A stretch of 64,000 nt of DNA from Rhodococcus rhodnii (lineage in GTDB: Bacteria > Actinomycetota > Actinomycetes > Mycobacteriales > Pseudonocardiaceae): assembly GCA_000720375.1 (NCBI GenBank), contig JOAA01000039.1, positions 25,294 to 89,293 on the forward strand. Reading direction: 5' to 3'. The translations under genes were made by a program, and so were the position numbers. How positions within the stretch are numbered: position 1 is the first letter of the stretch; the number at the start of each line of letters is the position of its first letter. The notes beneath the pieces were generated by a model. That model was not told the DNA's origin. It saw only the letters and a program-made list of their open reading frames with translations, and searched no databases. Of the stretch, positions 34,192-43,986 are shown piece after piece.

Positions 34192-35364
34192 ATGGCCGGT
34201 GGAAAACTCGGCGCCGACGTGACCGGACTGCTGAACACGGCAAAAGGTTGTATGAACGCCGTTGGCGTCAGCCAGTCGACCGTGAAAACACTGCAGGGCT
34301 TGCTGAACACGCTGCGCGCGGCGACGGGCTCCGGATTCGTCGAAGCGATGATCAGGGCAATTGAAATCATCATCAAATGGCTGGAAACGGTCATCAACGC
34401 GCTCACCAAGTTCGCCGAGATGCTGAAGGGGCATGCCAAGGCCCAGCAGGCGATCGGCGACAAGCAGCTGCAGGCACCCGCGTTCGAGGCGCCCAAGCTG
34501 CCGACCGAGGGCGTGTCGGGCTTCCTGCAGGCCGCGCAGGCACAGCAGAAAGGCGCCCCGTCATTGTCCGTTGTCCACTACAAAGGGGAACACGGCGAGG
34601 TCGCCATCGGCCACGTGACCGGCGATGCCAAGGCAACGGGTGAGGTCACCGAAACCGGGGCGGAGGGCAAGGTCGAAGCCTCCGGCGAGTTCAGCTTCGT
34701 CCAGTTCGGCATGCCCGGCACCACACTGCAGTTCGGCAACCTCGAAGGCTCGATCTCGGCGTCCGGCGGTGTCGACATGTTCGACGGCGCCCACGGCAAG
34801 CTCGGCGTCGGCGGTGCCGGTTACATATTCGATTTCAACACGCAACAAAGCATAGGCAACTGGGGCGAGGTCACCTTCGGCACCGACTTGGGTGTCCAAG
34901 GTAGTGCGGAAGTCAGCGGGGGCATACTCCATGACGACAAGCTGGTGAACTTCGGCGCCAAGACAGAGTTCTCCGCCGGCCTCAACGTCGAAGGCGGGGC
35001 CAAGGTCGAAACCGGGTATGGCCCCATCGAATTCAACGGCCAGCTCCAGTGGGGACCAAACGGAACAATCGGGTTCGACACCGGAATCGACAAAACCGGC
35101 CAAACGTATTTCACTCCCACCTTCGATATCAACAAGTCGTGGGGCTGGGTTCCCAGTATCGACTGGGACGTCAAGTCTGATATCGACTTCGGCAAGGCCG
35201 CGGAGGATGCCGGCAGCTACATCCGCAACAACGTGCCCATATTCACTCCCACTCTTCCGGCCGGTCCGCAACTGACGCCTGAGCTGCAGGAGCAAATGCG
35301 GCACAACAATGTTGGACCTCCGGCCGGAGGTATCGAAGATGTGTTCAGGTTCGGAGGACGATAA
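34192..35364 (+). CDS. Glycine-rich beta-repeat protein, candidate type VII substrate
   Basis: 390 residues starting after a textbook GGAAAGGAGGTGA ribosome-binding site. The N-terminal ~100 residues are helical, with two amphipathic segments (TLQGLLNTLRAATGSGFV and IEIIIKWLETVINALTKFAE) like a WXG100/LXG secretion domain. Residues about 130-330 are a run of short Gly/Asp-rich beta strands (GEVAIGHVTGDAKATGEV, LGVQGSAEVSGGI) with no known family match. The C-terminus is WGWVPSIDWDVKSD and a Pro-rich tail. It is placed between the two WXG100 genes and its stop abuts the next ATG. A secreted effector or surface protein is the likeliest role; no toxin motif was recognised. Confidence 0.65.
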   Translation: MAGGKLGADVTGLLNTAKGCMNAVGVSQSTVKTLQGLLNTLRAATGSGFVEAMIRAIEIIIKWLETVINALTKFAEMLKGHAKAQQAIGDKQLQAPAFEAPKLPTEGVSGFLQAAQAQQKGAPSLSVVHYKGEHGEVAIGHVTGDAKATGEVTETGAEGKVEASGEFSFVQFGMPGTTLQFGNLEGSISASGGVDMFDGAHGKLGVGGAGYIFDFNTQQSIGNWGEVTFGTDLGVQGSAEVSGGILHDDKLVNFGAKTEFSAGLNVEGGAKVETGYGPIEFNGQLQWGPNGTIGFDTGIDKTGQTYFTPTFDINKSWGWVPSIDWDVKSDIDFGKAAEDAGSYIRNNVPIFTPTLPAGPQLTPELQEQMRHNNVGPPAGGIEDVFRFGGR

Positions 35365-35877
35365 ATGACCATCGAATCGACAGTCCCGGCCGCCAAGACC
35401 GTTCGGTATCCGGGAGAAGAACTGCCCGCGCCACCGCCGTTCGCCATCGACATCCCCGAGGATTTCGTGGCCACGGCCGCGCCCCGGTTGCTCGCCCTCG
35501 TGCAGCCGAAGGTCAAGGCGGACAAATTCCAGCCGAGCCTCACGGTCACCGCGGACCTGATCCCCGCGTCCATCGAACCGGCCGCCGTGCTCAACCCAAT
35601 GCTCGACGAGGCGGTCAAACGACCCGAGGGCGAGCTGGTCACACCGGCCACGGAACAAGGCTCGCATCAGGCAGCCGGCAGCGTCCGGTTCGCTGTGTCC
35701 GATGTGAGCGGGCCGGTGTCGCTCGGACAGTCCCTTTCCATTCACCTCGCACCGGATGCGCTGTCCAACGGCATGCGGTACGCGTTCAGCGTCTCGGCCA
35801 CCTGGGACGCGAACAACAGCCACGATGTCGGCGCCACACTGCGCGCCATTCAAGATTCGTTCCGTTTCAACGCATAA
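35365..35877 (+). CDS. LpqN/PsbP-fold-like protein of the type VII locus
   Basis: 170 residues. The ATG directly follows the previous TAA. The sequence has alternating strands and a helix (PKVKADKFQPSLTVTAD, ALSNGMRYAFSVSATWDANN, VGATLRAIQDSFRF) that suggest the LpqN/DUF1795 alpha-beta fold found with actinobacterial secretion loci. There is no signal peptide or lipobox. The position between the candidate substrate and the second WXG100 protein suggests a chaperone or immunity role. The function is not established. Confidence 0.55.
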   Translation: MTIESTVPAAKTVRYPGEELPAPPPFAIDIPEDFVATAAPRLLALVQPKVKADKFQPSLTVTADLIPASIEPAAVLNPMLDEAVKRPEGELVTPATEQGSHQAAGSVRFAVSDVSGPVSLGQSLSIHLAPDALSNGMRYAFSVSATWDANNSHDVGATLRAIQDSFRFNA

Positions 35878-35916
35878 CCCGACCAACAGCGACAAACACC
35901 CGACAGGAGAAGAACA

Positions 35917-36204
35917 ATGGCATCCGGCACCTACCAGATGAACACCGAAAGCGCCAAGGCCCTCAGCATCCAGATGAACAAGGCCATGGACACCTACGAA
36001 CTCGGTATCCAGATGATGAACAAGGCGCTGACCACCCTGGCGTCGGAGTGGACCGGCAAGTTCGCGGAGTCGTTCATCAACAACATGACGCCATTCCTGA
36101 AGAAGGCCCAGTCCGACTGCGTCCAGGCGAGGGCCTGGAAGCAGCAGCTGGACAAGCAGGTCGCCGAGCAGGAAGAGCTGTCCAACAGGGCAGTCGCAAA
36201 CTAA
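35917..36204 (+). CDS. WXG100-family protein 2 (Esx-like)
   Basis: 95 residues with the canonical turn SEWTGKFAESF at about 43-53. Two long amphipathic helices flank it (ALSIQMNKAMDTYELGIQMM and PFLKKAQSDCVQARAWKQQL). It is preceded by an AGGAGAAGAACA site. It should dimerise with the WXG100 protein at 33735 or with itself and be exported by the ATPase downstream. A hairpin separates it from that ATPase gene, so it can be made in excess. Confidence 0.92.
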   Translation: MASGTYQMNTESAKALSIQMNKAMDTYELGIQMMNKALTTLASEWTGKFAESFINNMTPFLKKAQSDCVQARAWKQQLDKQVAEQEELSNRAVAN

Positions 36205-36215
36205 GTGGCATACCA

Positions 36216-36240
36216 CGGGCGCGGCGCCATGCCGCGCCCG
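36216..36240 (+). terminator. Hairpin between WXG100 gene and ATPase gene
   Basis: A perfect 10-bp stem CGGGCGCGGC (36216-36225), loop GCCAT, and GCCGCGCCCG (36231-36240). It begins 12 bases after the WXG100 stop and ends 41 bases before the ATPase ATG. There is no T-tract, as is usual in actinobacteria. It is likely an attenuator or an mRNA-stabilising stem that sets a high substrate-to-machine ratio. Confidence 0.55.
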
Positions 36241-36281
36241 TTCCTCAATCGACAGGCAGCTCGAGACAAGGACGCTGAGAG

Positions 36282-39200
36282 ATGTGGACGCTGAGTGTGC
36301 GCCCGTCGCGGGACAGCGGACTGGCTCCCGTTGACGTGCAGGTCCGCGCCCAGCCCGGCGCGACCGTGCGGGACCTGGCCGAAGCCCTCGGCCGGCACTT
36401 CCGGCCGGGCGGCGGCGGCCTGCTCGTGGTTCCCACCGAGGAATCCATGCTGTGGCCGGCCGACCGCAGGCTGGCCGACTGCGGACTGCGCAGCGGAATC
36501 GTGCTCGACGCGGTGACCGCGCCGGCCAGTTGGCTCAGCCGTCCCGGTGTCGCGGCCAAACGCCGGGCGACACTGCGGGTCGTCGCCGGGCCGGACGCCG
36601 GGTTGACCGCCGCCATCACCGGCGAATCCGCCACCATCGGCCGCGCCGGAACGTGCACTGTCAAGCTTTCCGATCCCCTTGTCTCCCGCCAGCACGCACG
36701 CGTCCTGCTGACGCCAGGACCGATCCTCGTCGACGAGGGCTCGGCGCGCGGCACGAGCGTCGGCGGCACACCGGTACGCAGGCCGACGCCGGTCGACTGG
36801 GGCATGCCCATCGAGTTGGGCGACACCACTTTCGTGCTCGACTACAACGACCCGAGCGGCAGCGCCGAAACCCGAATCCTGCGACCGCCGCGCTTCGGCG
36901 AGCCGTTGGGCGAGGACGAGGTCAAGATCGAAGCGCCGCCGAAGAAGAACCAGCCACGCCACTTCCCGTGGACCATGATGGGAATGCCCGTGGTGATGGG
37001 CGGCGGGATGCTGATCGGCGGCATGCCGACCGCGTCGTGGGGCACCATCATCGGCCTGCCGTTGATCATGACGGGCAGTTACTTCGTCGAACGGCGCCAT
37101 GAGGCCAAGAAGTTCGCCGAGGACCTCAGGCTCTGGCGGGAAGGATTCGCCGAGCAGCTCGGCAAGCTGGACCGGTATGCCGACGCGCAGCGGGCACGCG
37201 CGCTGGCCGACCACCCCGGGCTGGCCGAGTTGCAGCGTCGGATCCTGACCAAGCACCCCACCTTGTGGGCCAACCGCGACGCCGAAAACTCCGACCCTGC
37301 CTACCTGACATGCCGGGTCGGACTCGGCCCGGTCGCGCCCGTGGTCACCAGCCAGCTCAGCCCCGGCGGTGAACTGGACATCGCCGCCGAAGCACGCGAG
37401 GAGCTCGCGAACCGGCGGATGTTGCCCGACATGCCGGTGTGTCTCACCATTGGCGAGACCGGGTTGGTCGCGGTCGCGGGCCAGACGGACGCGGTGCAAG
37501 CCACCGCGCGGGCGATGGTGCTGCGGCTGTGCGCCGACCACTCCCCCGCCGATCTCTCGGTCGCGGCCGTGCTGAGCAATGCCAACGCATACCAGGAGAC
37601 GTGGTTGCGTTGGCTGCCGCACGCGGCCCGCCGGATCGGTGGGCTCGCGCCTGTCGCCGTCGGCGCCACCGACGGACAGTCTTTGCTGGAACGACTTTCG
37701 GCCGCCGACACGGGCGAAGGCGACACCGTCTGCCTGGTCGACGAGCAGGCCGGCGTGTCCCGTCGAGTGGTGGAAGCCGTTGCGGCACAAGCGGCTCAGC
37801 GCCGGCTGCGGTTGATCTGGCTCGGCCGCGACCCGCACGCGGTGCCGTCGAACACCGACGTGGTGGTGGATCTCACCCTGTCCGTCCCCGCGCCACTCGC
37901 CCTCGCCAACGCGACATTGCGCAACGCTGAGGCGCCACGCCCGGTCGTTGTGGTCGCACATCGCGACCGGGCGAGGGCGGACTTGGTGACGAGCCTTGAC
38001 ACGATGGAACTGGGCACCGCGTGGAAGCTCGCCCGTGCGATGACCAACTACACGGACGAAGCCGCGGTGCTGCCGCCGGACACCGCGATCCCCGGACTCG
38101 TTCGACTGCCTGACGTCATCGGCGGGTTTGACAACCTCGACGACGACAAACTGGTCCTCGAGCGATGGGCAGCCAGCCGTGGTCTGCGGGCGCAGATCGG
38201 TGCGGGCGTTGACGGTCCGGTGACGCTGGACTTGCGTGAGGACGGACCGCACGGGTTGGTCGCGGGTACGACCGGGTCGGGCAAGAGTGAACTGCTGCAG
38301 TCGTTGCTGTGTTCGCTCGCGTTGAACAACCCGCCGAGCCGGATGACTTTCCTGCTGGTGGACTACAAGGGGGGCGCGGCGTTCCGGGAGTGCGCGGACC
38401 TGCCGCACTCCGTCGGGTACATCACCGACCTGACCCCCGCGCTGGTCAAGCGCGCGCTGATCTCGTTGACCGCGGAACTGAACTCCCGCGAGGAGATCCT
38501 GGCCGAGTACGGCGCCAAAGACCTGATCCATCTCGAACGGGAACACCCCGAGACCGCGCCGCCGAGCCTGTTGATCTGCGTGGACGAGTTCGCCGCACTC
38601 ACCGCGGAAGTGCCCGACTTCGTCGACGGGATGGTCAACATCGCGCAGCGTGGCCGGTCGCTGGGGATGCACATGCTGCTGGCCACACAGCGACCCGCGG
38701 GCGTGGTCACGCCCCAGATCAAAGCCAACACCGATCTGCGGATCGCGTTGCGGGTGGCGGCGGCCGAAGACTCCAACGACGTGATCGACCGCAAGGATGC
38801 CGCGTCGATCTCCCGGCGCACGCCCGGCCGCGCGTGGATTCGCCGTACCGGGCACGGCACTGTCGAACTCGTGCAGAGCGCGTGGGTTGGCGCACGCGAA
38901 GAAGTCAGCGGCTCCGCCCAACGGGTGGACATCCGGCCGTTCACCGCGCGCGACATCCGCGGCGACGAGGGATACGAGAAGACTCCCGCGACAGCCGCGC
39001 AAGTGCACGAGCGAACTGATCTCGACCGGATGGTCACGACGATCGGCGAGGCATTCGTCCGTTCGGGCCAGCCGCTGCCGAAGAAGCCGTGGCTGCCCGC
39101 GTTGCCTGGCGAATTGCTGCTCGGCCAGGGTGAGGAAGGCGAACTACTGATCGGCAGCGGCGCGGTGGACGAGCAACACATCCCGGGTACGACGGATGAG

Positions 39201-40739
39201 GTGTTGCGGGTTCGCGGGCAAGGCGGCCAAGTACCGATTGGACTGGGCGACGATCCACGCAGGCAGACCCAACCGCCGCTGCTGCTGGACTATCCGCACG
39301 CCGGCCACGTGCTCGTCTACGGCGGCTCGGGGAGCGGCAAGACCGAACTGCTGCGCACCATCACGGTCGCGGCCACCATCACCGCCGACGGCGTGCCTCC
39401 GCATATTTACGGCCTCGACTTCGCGGGCGGGGGCCTCGGCGTGCTGGCGGACTGGCCCGGAGTCGGCGCGATCATCGGCGACCAACACATTCATCGCGCC
39501 GCGCGGCTGATCCGGATGCTGCGCCGGATCGTGCGTGAACGCAACGCGACGATGGCGGCCGTCAATGCGGCCGACTTGCCGTCCCTGGCAGCCGCAGGGT
39601 ATCCGCTGCCGCGCATCCACGTGCTGATCGACAATATCGTCGCGTTGATGGACGCGTTCGACGGCGAGGCGGCCTTCCGGTCCTACCCGGACCAGCTCGC
39701 GTCGATGTTGCAGGAGGGCAGGCGTGTCGGCGTCCACTTCACCGCGACCGCGCAGCAACGCACCGGTCTTCCGATGGGCATGCAGTCGGCGTTCGGCCAG
39801 CGCATGGTGCTGCGGATGGCCAACTCCGACGACTATTCGTCGCTCGACGCGCCCGCCGGAGTGCTGACCGAGGACAGTCCGCCCGGTCGTGGTGTCCTTG
39901 GTACGAACGAGATCCAGATCGCCACCGTCGGCGGCGCGGGCGGCCCGCTCCAGCAGGAACGCCTGCGCGCCCTGGGTGATCGGGTTCGTGCCCGCTACCG
40001 TGACCAGGCACCGCCGCCGGTGTCGGCCATGCCTGCCAGGGTTCCGCACGGGATGCTGCCGCCACCCAAGAAGGACGCGGTGATCCTGGCCGTGGAAGCC
40101 GACCATCTCAACGGTGTCGTGGTCCCACTCGCCGCGGGTCCGCTGCTGATCGCCGGGCGATCGGGTACCGGCCGCACCAGTATCCTGGCCGCGATCGCCG
40201 CGCAGGCCCGTCGATCGGACACCCCGCCGAAGGACATCGTGCTTCTCGGCCCGCACGCGTCCGCGGCGCCTGGGCAAGACTGCTACGACACCACGCTGAG
40301 CACTCTCGCGGCCGTTGACGAATGGCTTCCCGAGTGGCAGCGGACGCGTGGCGACGGGTGGTCGCTGTTGTTGTTGGACGACGCGCATCTCTGGCACCGG
40401 GCGGCGGAGTCCGACATCGAGACGGCACCGACGTGGGCGGCGCTCACCGAACTTGTCACCGCGTCACCAGGTCTCGAGGTCGCGGTCGTGGTCGCCAGCG
40501 ATCCGGACGAAGCACGCAACAACCAGTTCTCGGAGAGCCCGGTTCAGGCCGCACGAGCGGCGCGGCGAGGCATTTTGCTCCAACCTGACTATGCCGACAC
40601 GATGCTACTCGGCGTCAACATGCCCGTGCACACGGTCGAGCCGCTGACCGGCACTGGCCGGGGACTGTGGTGTGCCAACGGAAACACCCAAGTTGTTCAT
40701 GCTGTGTCGTTCATGCCGGCCGAGGGGGCTGGACCATGA
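36282..40739 (+). CDS. FtsK/SpoIIIE-type type VII secretion ATPase (EccC/EssC-like)
   Basis: A 1485-residue protein. An N-terminal ubiquitin-like/FHA region has a clear FHA core IGRAGTCTVKLSDPLVSRQHARV split around residues 120-145. Two membrane helices follow (about 228-262). Three ATPase modules follow. Module 1 has GTTGSGK (662-668) and LLICVDEFAAL (Asp768). Module 2 has GGSGSGK (1014-1020). Module 3 has GRSGTGR, with Arg at about 1298 in place of the Walker A lysine. The FHA-plus-two-TM-plus-three-ATPase layout is closer to EssC of Firmicute (type VIIb) systems than to mycobacterial EccC, which lacks FHA. No EccB, EccD, EccE or mycosin genes are nearby. It should power export of the WXG100 proteins. 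Confidence 0.9.
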   Translation: MWTLSVRPSRDSGLAPVDVQVRAQPGATVRDLAEALGRHFRPGGGGLLVVPTEESMLWPADRRLADCGLRSGIVLDAVTAPASWLSRPGVAAKRRATLRVVAGPDAGLTAAITGESATIGRAGTCTVKLSDPLVSRQHARVLLTPGPILVDEGSARGTSVGGTPVRRPTPVDWGMPIELGDTTFVLDYNDPSGSAETRILRPPRFGEPLGEDEVKIEAPPKKNQPRHFPWTMMGMPVVMGGGMLIGGMPTASWGTIIGLPLIMTGSYFVERRHEAKKFAEDLRLWREGFAEQLGKLDRYADAQRARALADHPGLAELQRRILTKHPTLWANRDAENSDPAYLTCRVGLGPVAPVVTSQLSPGGELDIAAEAREELANRRMLPDMPVCLTIGETGLVAVAGQTDAVQATARAMVLRLCADHSPADLSVAAVLSNANAYQETWLRWLPHAARRIGGLAPVAVGATDGQSLLERLSAADTGEGDTVCLVDEQAGVSRRVVEAVAAQAAQRRLRLIWLGRDPHAVPSNTDVVVDLTLSVPAPLALANATLRNAEAPRPVVVVAHRDRARADLVTSLDTMELGTAWKLARAMTNYTDEAAVLPPDTAIPGLVRLPDVIGGFDNLDDDKLVLERWAASRGLRAQIGAGVDGPVTLDLREDGPHGLVAGTTGSGKSELLQSLLCSLALNNPPSRMTFLLVDYKGGAAFRECADLPHSVGYITDLTPALVKRALISLTAELNSREEILAEYGAKDLIHLEREHPETAPPSLLICVDEFAALTAEVPDFVDGMVNIAQRGRSLGMHMLLATQRPAGVVTPQIKANTDLRIALRVAAAEDSNDVIDRKDAASISRRTPGRAWIRRTGHGTVELVQSAWVGAREEVSGSAQRVDIRPFTARDIRGDEGYEKTPATAAQVHERTDLDRMVTTIGEAFVRSGQPLPKKPWLPALPGELLLGQGEEGELLIGSGAVDEQHIPGTTDEVLRVRGQGGQVPIGLGDDPRRQTQPPLLLDYPHAGHVLVYGGSGSGKTELLRTITVAATITADGVPPHIYGLDFAGGGLGVLADWPGVGAIIGDQHIHRAARLIRMLRRIVRERNATMAAVNAADLPSLAAAGYPLPRIHVLIDNIVALMDAFDGEAAFRSYPDQLASMLQEGRRVGVHFTATAQQRTGLPMGMQSAFGQRMVLRMANSDDYSSLDAPAGVLTEDSPPGRGVLGTNEIQIATVGGAGGPLQQERLRALGDRVRARYRDQAPPPVSAMPARVPHGMLPPPKKDAVILAVEADHLNGVVVPLAAGPLLIAGRSGTGRTSILAAIAAQARRSDTPPKDIVLLGPHASAAPGQDCYDTTLSTLAAVDEWLPEWQRTRGDGWSLLLLDDAHLWHRAAESDIETAPTWAALTELVTASPGLEVAVVVASDPDEARNNQFSESPVQAARAARRGILLQPDYADTMLLGVNMPVHTVEPLTGTGRGLWCANGNTQVVHAVSFMPAEGAGP

Positions 40740-40833
40740 TTGGTGCGTGTGGTCAGTTCGACCCTCACGAACTGTCACTACCTGACGTTATTTTCTCGGT
40801 GCGGACGGTCGACCACACGGGGCGGGGGTTGTG

Positions 40834-43002
40834 ATGCGTGCGGTGTTGGCCCGGCTCAGAAATCTTCTCGGTGCCTGGGGGTCGAGAACGGCAGCAGTGC
40901 TAGTTGTGGCACTTGTCGTCGCGGGCGCGATCGTCGGCGTGCTGTTCGGTGACGGTGTTGCCAGAACTGTGCTGGACACTTCGGATGGTTCGACGTGGCT
41001 GGCCGACGACCGCAACGGCGACGTCGTCCAAGTCAACCCGACGACCGGGAAACCCGAGGGCCGGATCAAGGCGGGCGCGCCGGGATCGGATCTCGATGTG
41101 CGGCAACGGGATGGCCGCCTGGTTGTGATCAACCGGGCGACCGGTGAGGTGACGTCGATCGACCTGGCCACGTTGCTCGCGTCCGGGCGGCGCCAGGTCA
41201 CTGCCGGTTCGGCCGCGGAAGTGTTGCTGGACAAGAACCGGATGTACATCCTTGACCGGGAACAGGGCACGATCACCAATGTCGACCGGGCGTCGACACA
41301 GACCATCGGGGACCAGTGGCGCTCGCCGAAACCATTGACGGACGGTGCTGTCGACGGCCAAAGCCGGGTGTGGGCGCTGGACGCCGAAGGCAGGTTGTCC
41401 GAGCTTGAGTGGTCCGACGACGTCAACCGGTTCGTGGTCAAGCAAGAGCCGCAGTCCGTGCAGGGCGCGAGCGGGCAATCGGCGTTGGTCGCGCATGACC
41501 GTGGAGTCACGGTGCTCGGCGCTGATCAGGGTGTCGTTGTGCAGGTGCGAACCGGCAACGATCGCGCGATCGCGGTTCCCGGGCTGAAACCGCCGTTGCG
41601 GGCTGCCGACGAGAGCCCGGCGGACTTGGTGCCCGCGGCCGTCGAGAACAACGGCACGGTGATCCTGGTGCGAGCGGACCAGGTTCTCGAGGTCCGGGTC
41701 ACCGACATCGGCTGCCACAAACCAGCGAAACCCGCGGTGCTCAAGGAGCTCGTCTACGTGCCATGTCTGGACGCCCGCAAGGTGATCGTTCTCGACCGGG
41801 ACGGCAGGCGGGCACGCGCCGACATCGTCACGCCGGAGGGCGGAGAGCCCGAGCTGGTGGTCGACGACGGCCGTCTGGTGGTGAACGTGCCCGGCGCGAC
41901 GAGCGCGATCGTGGTGGAACACGACGGAAGTACCCGCGCTGTCGACATCCGCGACCCGAGGGCGCACGGGACCGACACGCCGCAAGCCGCCGCGTCCCCA
42001 CCTCCTCTGGCGGGTGGCGGACCTGTGGCGCCGCCACCGCCTGCCCATGTCGGAAACGGGGGCGTGCACGTCCCAAAGATTGTCGCGCCGACTTCGCCAG
42101 CGCAGCCGAAGCAACCACAGCAGCCGAAACCGCCGAACTCCGGCTCGCAGGACCGGACCGAGACGACTCCCCCGCCGCCACCGCCCACTCCGGACGAAGT
42201 ACGGCCTGGGAAGGTCACCGCGACGGCGCGGCCCGACGGTTCTGTGCTCGTAACCTGGCAGCCCGGTGAGAAACGGCCCGAGCGCTACCAGGTTCTGGCC
42301 AGCCTCGCGAACTCCGCCGTGGTCGCACAGGTGCCTGGCAACGGCACGTCGGCGGTGGTGTCGACGCTGCAGCCAGGCACGACGGCGACCTTCTTCGTGA
42401 TCGGCGTTCCGCCTGGCCACGCGCAGGGCCAGCTGCCGACTTCACAGGCAAGCAACCAGGTCACGACCTTCACGAAACCGGGCGCGCCGACCAATATCCG
42501 GGTGAGCCGGTGGAAAGTCGACAACGGCCGGTGGTACGCCTGGGTCAGCTGGGACGCGGGACCCGCCAACGGCAGGCCGATCACGTCCTACGTACTCAAC
42601 ATAGCCACAAGCACGGGTGCGCCGATCACCAACAAGAAGATCAACCGCGGCGGCAACATCCGCAACGACACCAGTTGGTTCGCCTGCGATGGCAACTGTG
42701 CCCTGACGGGTATCGCGCTCAACATCCATGTGGTCGCGGTCAACGAAGCCGGGGCCGGACAGCCGGGCACCGCACAGGCGGTACGCGAGCCGATCCTTCG
42801 GGGGTCGGCCGAGCCACCAGCCACCGACCCCGGCGATGCCGGCAACGGCCCCGACAACACGGGCGGAACAGGGGATGGCAGCCCGGACACCAACGGCGGC
42901 AGCCCAGGCTGGGTCGTGCCGTTAGGAATACCGTCACTGACCGCGGCGATCTCTGCTTGGGTGGCGAGAACACGGCGCCGTTCCAGGGGAGGAAGATCGT
43001 GA
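40834..43002 (+). CDS. Membrane-anchored fibronectin-III protein
   Basis: About 722 residues. An N-terminal membrane helix (about 17-40, AVLVVALVVAGAIVGVLF) is followed by a beta-propeller-like extracellular region with repeated DRNGDVVQVNP / LDKNRMYILDREQG style blades (to about 380), and a Pro-rich linker (390-450). Two fibronectin type III domains (about 455-545 and 550-660) follow, then a Gly/Asp-rich spacer and a C-terminal hydrophobic segment with RTRRRSRGGRS. Such proteins are envelope scaffolds. Its stop overlaps the MoxR start (GTGA). ATG 40834 is preferred; GTG 40831 is adjacent. Confidence 0.75.
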   Translation: MRAVLARLRNLLGAWGSRTAAVLVVALVVAGAIVGVLFGDGVARTVLDTSDGSTWLADDRNGDVVQVNPTTGKPEGRIKAGAPGSDLDVRQRDGRLVVINRATGEVTSIDLATLLASGRRQVTAGSAAEVLLDKNRMYILDREQGTITNVDRASTQTIGDQWRSPKPLTDGAVDGQSRVWALDAEGRLSELEWSDDVNRFVVKQEPQSVQGASGQSALVAHDRGVTVLGADQGVVVQVRTGNDRAIAVPGLKPPLRAADESPADLVPAAVENNGTVILVRADQVLEVRVTDIGCHKPAKPAVLKELVYVPCLDARKVIVLDRDGRRARADIVTPEGGEPELVVDDGRLVVNVPGATSAIVVEHDGSTRAVDIRDPRAHGTDTPQAAASPPPLAGGGPVAPPPPAHVGNGGVHVPKIVAPTSPAQPKQPQQPKPPNSGSQDRTETTPPPPPPTPDEVRPGKVTATARPDGSVLVTWQPGEKRPERYQVLASLANSAVVAQVPGNGTSAVVSTLQPGTTATFFVIGVPPGHAQGQLPTSQASNQVTTFTKPGAPTNIRVSRWKVDNGRWYAWVSWDAGPANGRPITSYVLNIATSTGAPITNKKINRGGNIRNDTSWFACDGNCALTGIALNIHVVAVNEAGAGQPGTAQAVREPILRGSAEPPATDPGDAGNGPDNTGGTGDGSPDTNGGSPGWVVPLGIPSLTAAISAWVARTRRRSRGGRS

Positions 43003-43979
43003 CGACCGCGCCAGAGGCCCTGTCGACCGGTGACGTCGTCGGATTCCGGACGCTGCACGCCAGGCTTGGCGACGCCGTCGAAGTCGCGGTGCGCGGCAAG
43101 CGATCCGTGCTCGACCTTGTGCTGGTCGCACTGTTCGCGGGCGGGCATGTTCTGATCGAGGACGTGCCCGGCACAGGCAAGACCACATTGGCCCGGTCCG
43201 TCGCGGCGGCGCTCGGCGGAATCACCCGCCGCATCCAGTTCACGCCGGACCTGCTGCCCAGCGACGTGACCGGCACATCGGTCTACGACCAGCGCACCGG
43301 CGATGTGCGGTTCCGGCCAGGGCCGGTGTTCGCCAACGTGGTGCTGGCCGACGAGATCAACCGCGCGGCGGCCAAGACCCAGTCGGCGATGCTCGAAGTC
43401 ATGGAGGAACGAACCGTCACCGCGGACGGTGTGGTGCATCTCGTCCTCGACCCGTTTCTTGTTGTGGCCACACAGAACCCGATCGACCTGGACGGCACCT
43501 ACCGGCTGCCCGAAGCTCAGCTCGACCGGTTCCTCATCCGGGTCGAGCTGGGCTACCCGGACATCGAACACGAACTGGAAGTGTTGCAGCCGGCGGGAAG
43601 CGCGGGTGCGGTCGTGGATGTGCCCACGGTGAGCAGCCCTGAGGAAGTCGTGCGGTACAACCGAATGCTGCGTCAGCTCTTCGTAGCCGACCCCTTGCTG
43701 CGTTACGTCCGGGGAATCGGCACGGCGACACGCGAGGATTCGAGACTCCGTCTTGGCGCAAGTCCACGTGGTCTGCGGGCTCTGGTGCGATGTGTTCAGG
43801 TCTACGCCGCCGCGCAAGGCCGCAACTACGTCGTACCCAGTGACGTACAACGGCTTGCGGCACCCGTGCTCGCACACAGGCTTGTGCTGACGCGGGAAGC
43901 GATGCTCGCCGGGACCACGACAACTCAGGTGGTCGCGGACGCAGTGGCCAAGGTCGACGTGCCAAGACCCACGAACTGA
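42999..43979 (+). CDS. MoxR-family AAA+ ATPase
   Basis: 326 residues. Walker A is EDVPGTGKTTLA (about 54-65), Walker B is VVLADEINRAAAKTQSAMLE, sensor 1 is VVATQNPIDLDGTYRLPEAQLDRF, and the lid domain includes RLGASPRGLRALVR. MoxR ATPases act as chaperones, typically with a DUF58 or VWA protein and a transglutaminase-like protein, exactly the next two genes. The GTG start overlaps the previous stop as GTGA. Confidence 0.93.
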   Translation: MTTAPEALSTGDVVGFRTLHARLGDAVEVAVRGKRSVLDLVLVALFAGGHVLIEDVPGTGKTTLARSVAAALGGITRRIQFTPDLLPSDVTGTSVYDQRTGDVRFRPGPVFANVVLADEINRAAAKTQSAMLEVMEERTVTADGVVHLVLDPFLVVATQNPIDLDGTYRLPEAQLDRFLIRVELGYPDIEHELEVLQPAGSAGAVVDVPTVSSPEEVVRYNRMLRQLFVADPLLRYVRGIGTATREDSRLRLGASPRGLRALVRCVQVYAAAQGRNYVVPSDVQRLAAPVLAHRLVLTREAMLAGTTTTQVVADAVAKVDVPRPTN

Positions 43980-43986
43980 GCGCGTT

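Noticed and set aside
36201..39008. 935-codon open frame on the minus strand
   Set aside because: Antisense to the FtsK/SpoIIIE ATPase; long antisense frames are common at this GC content.
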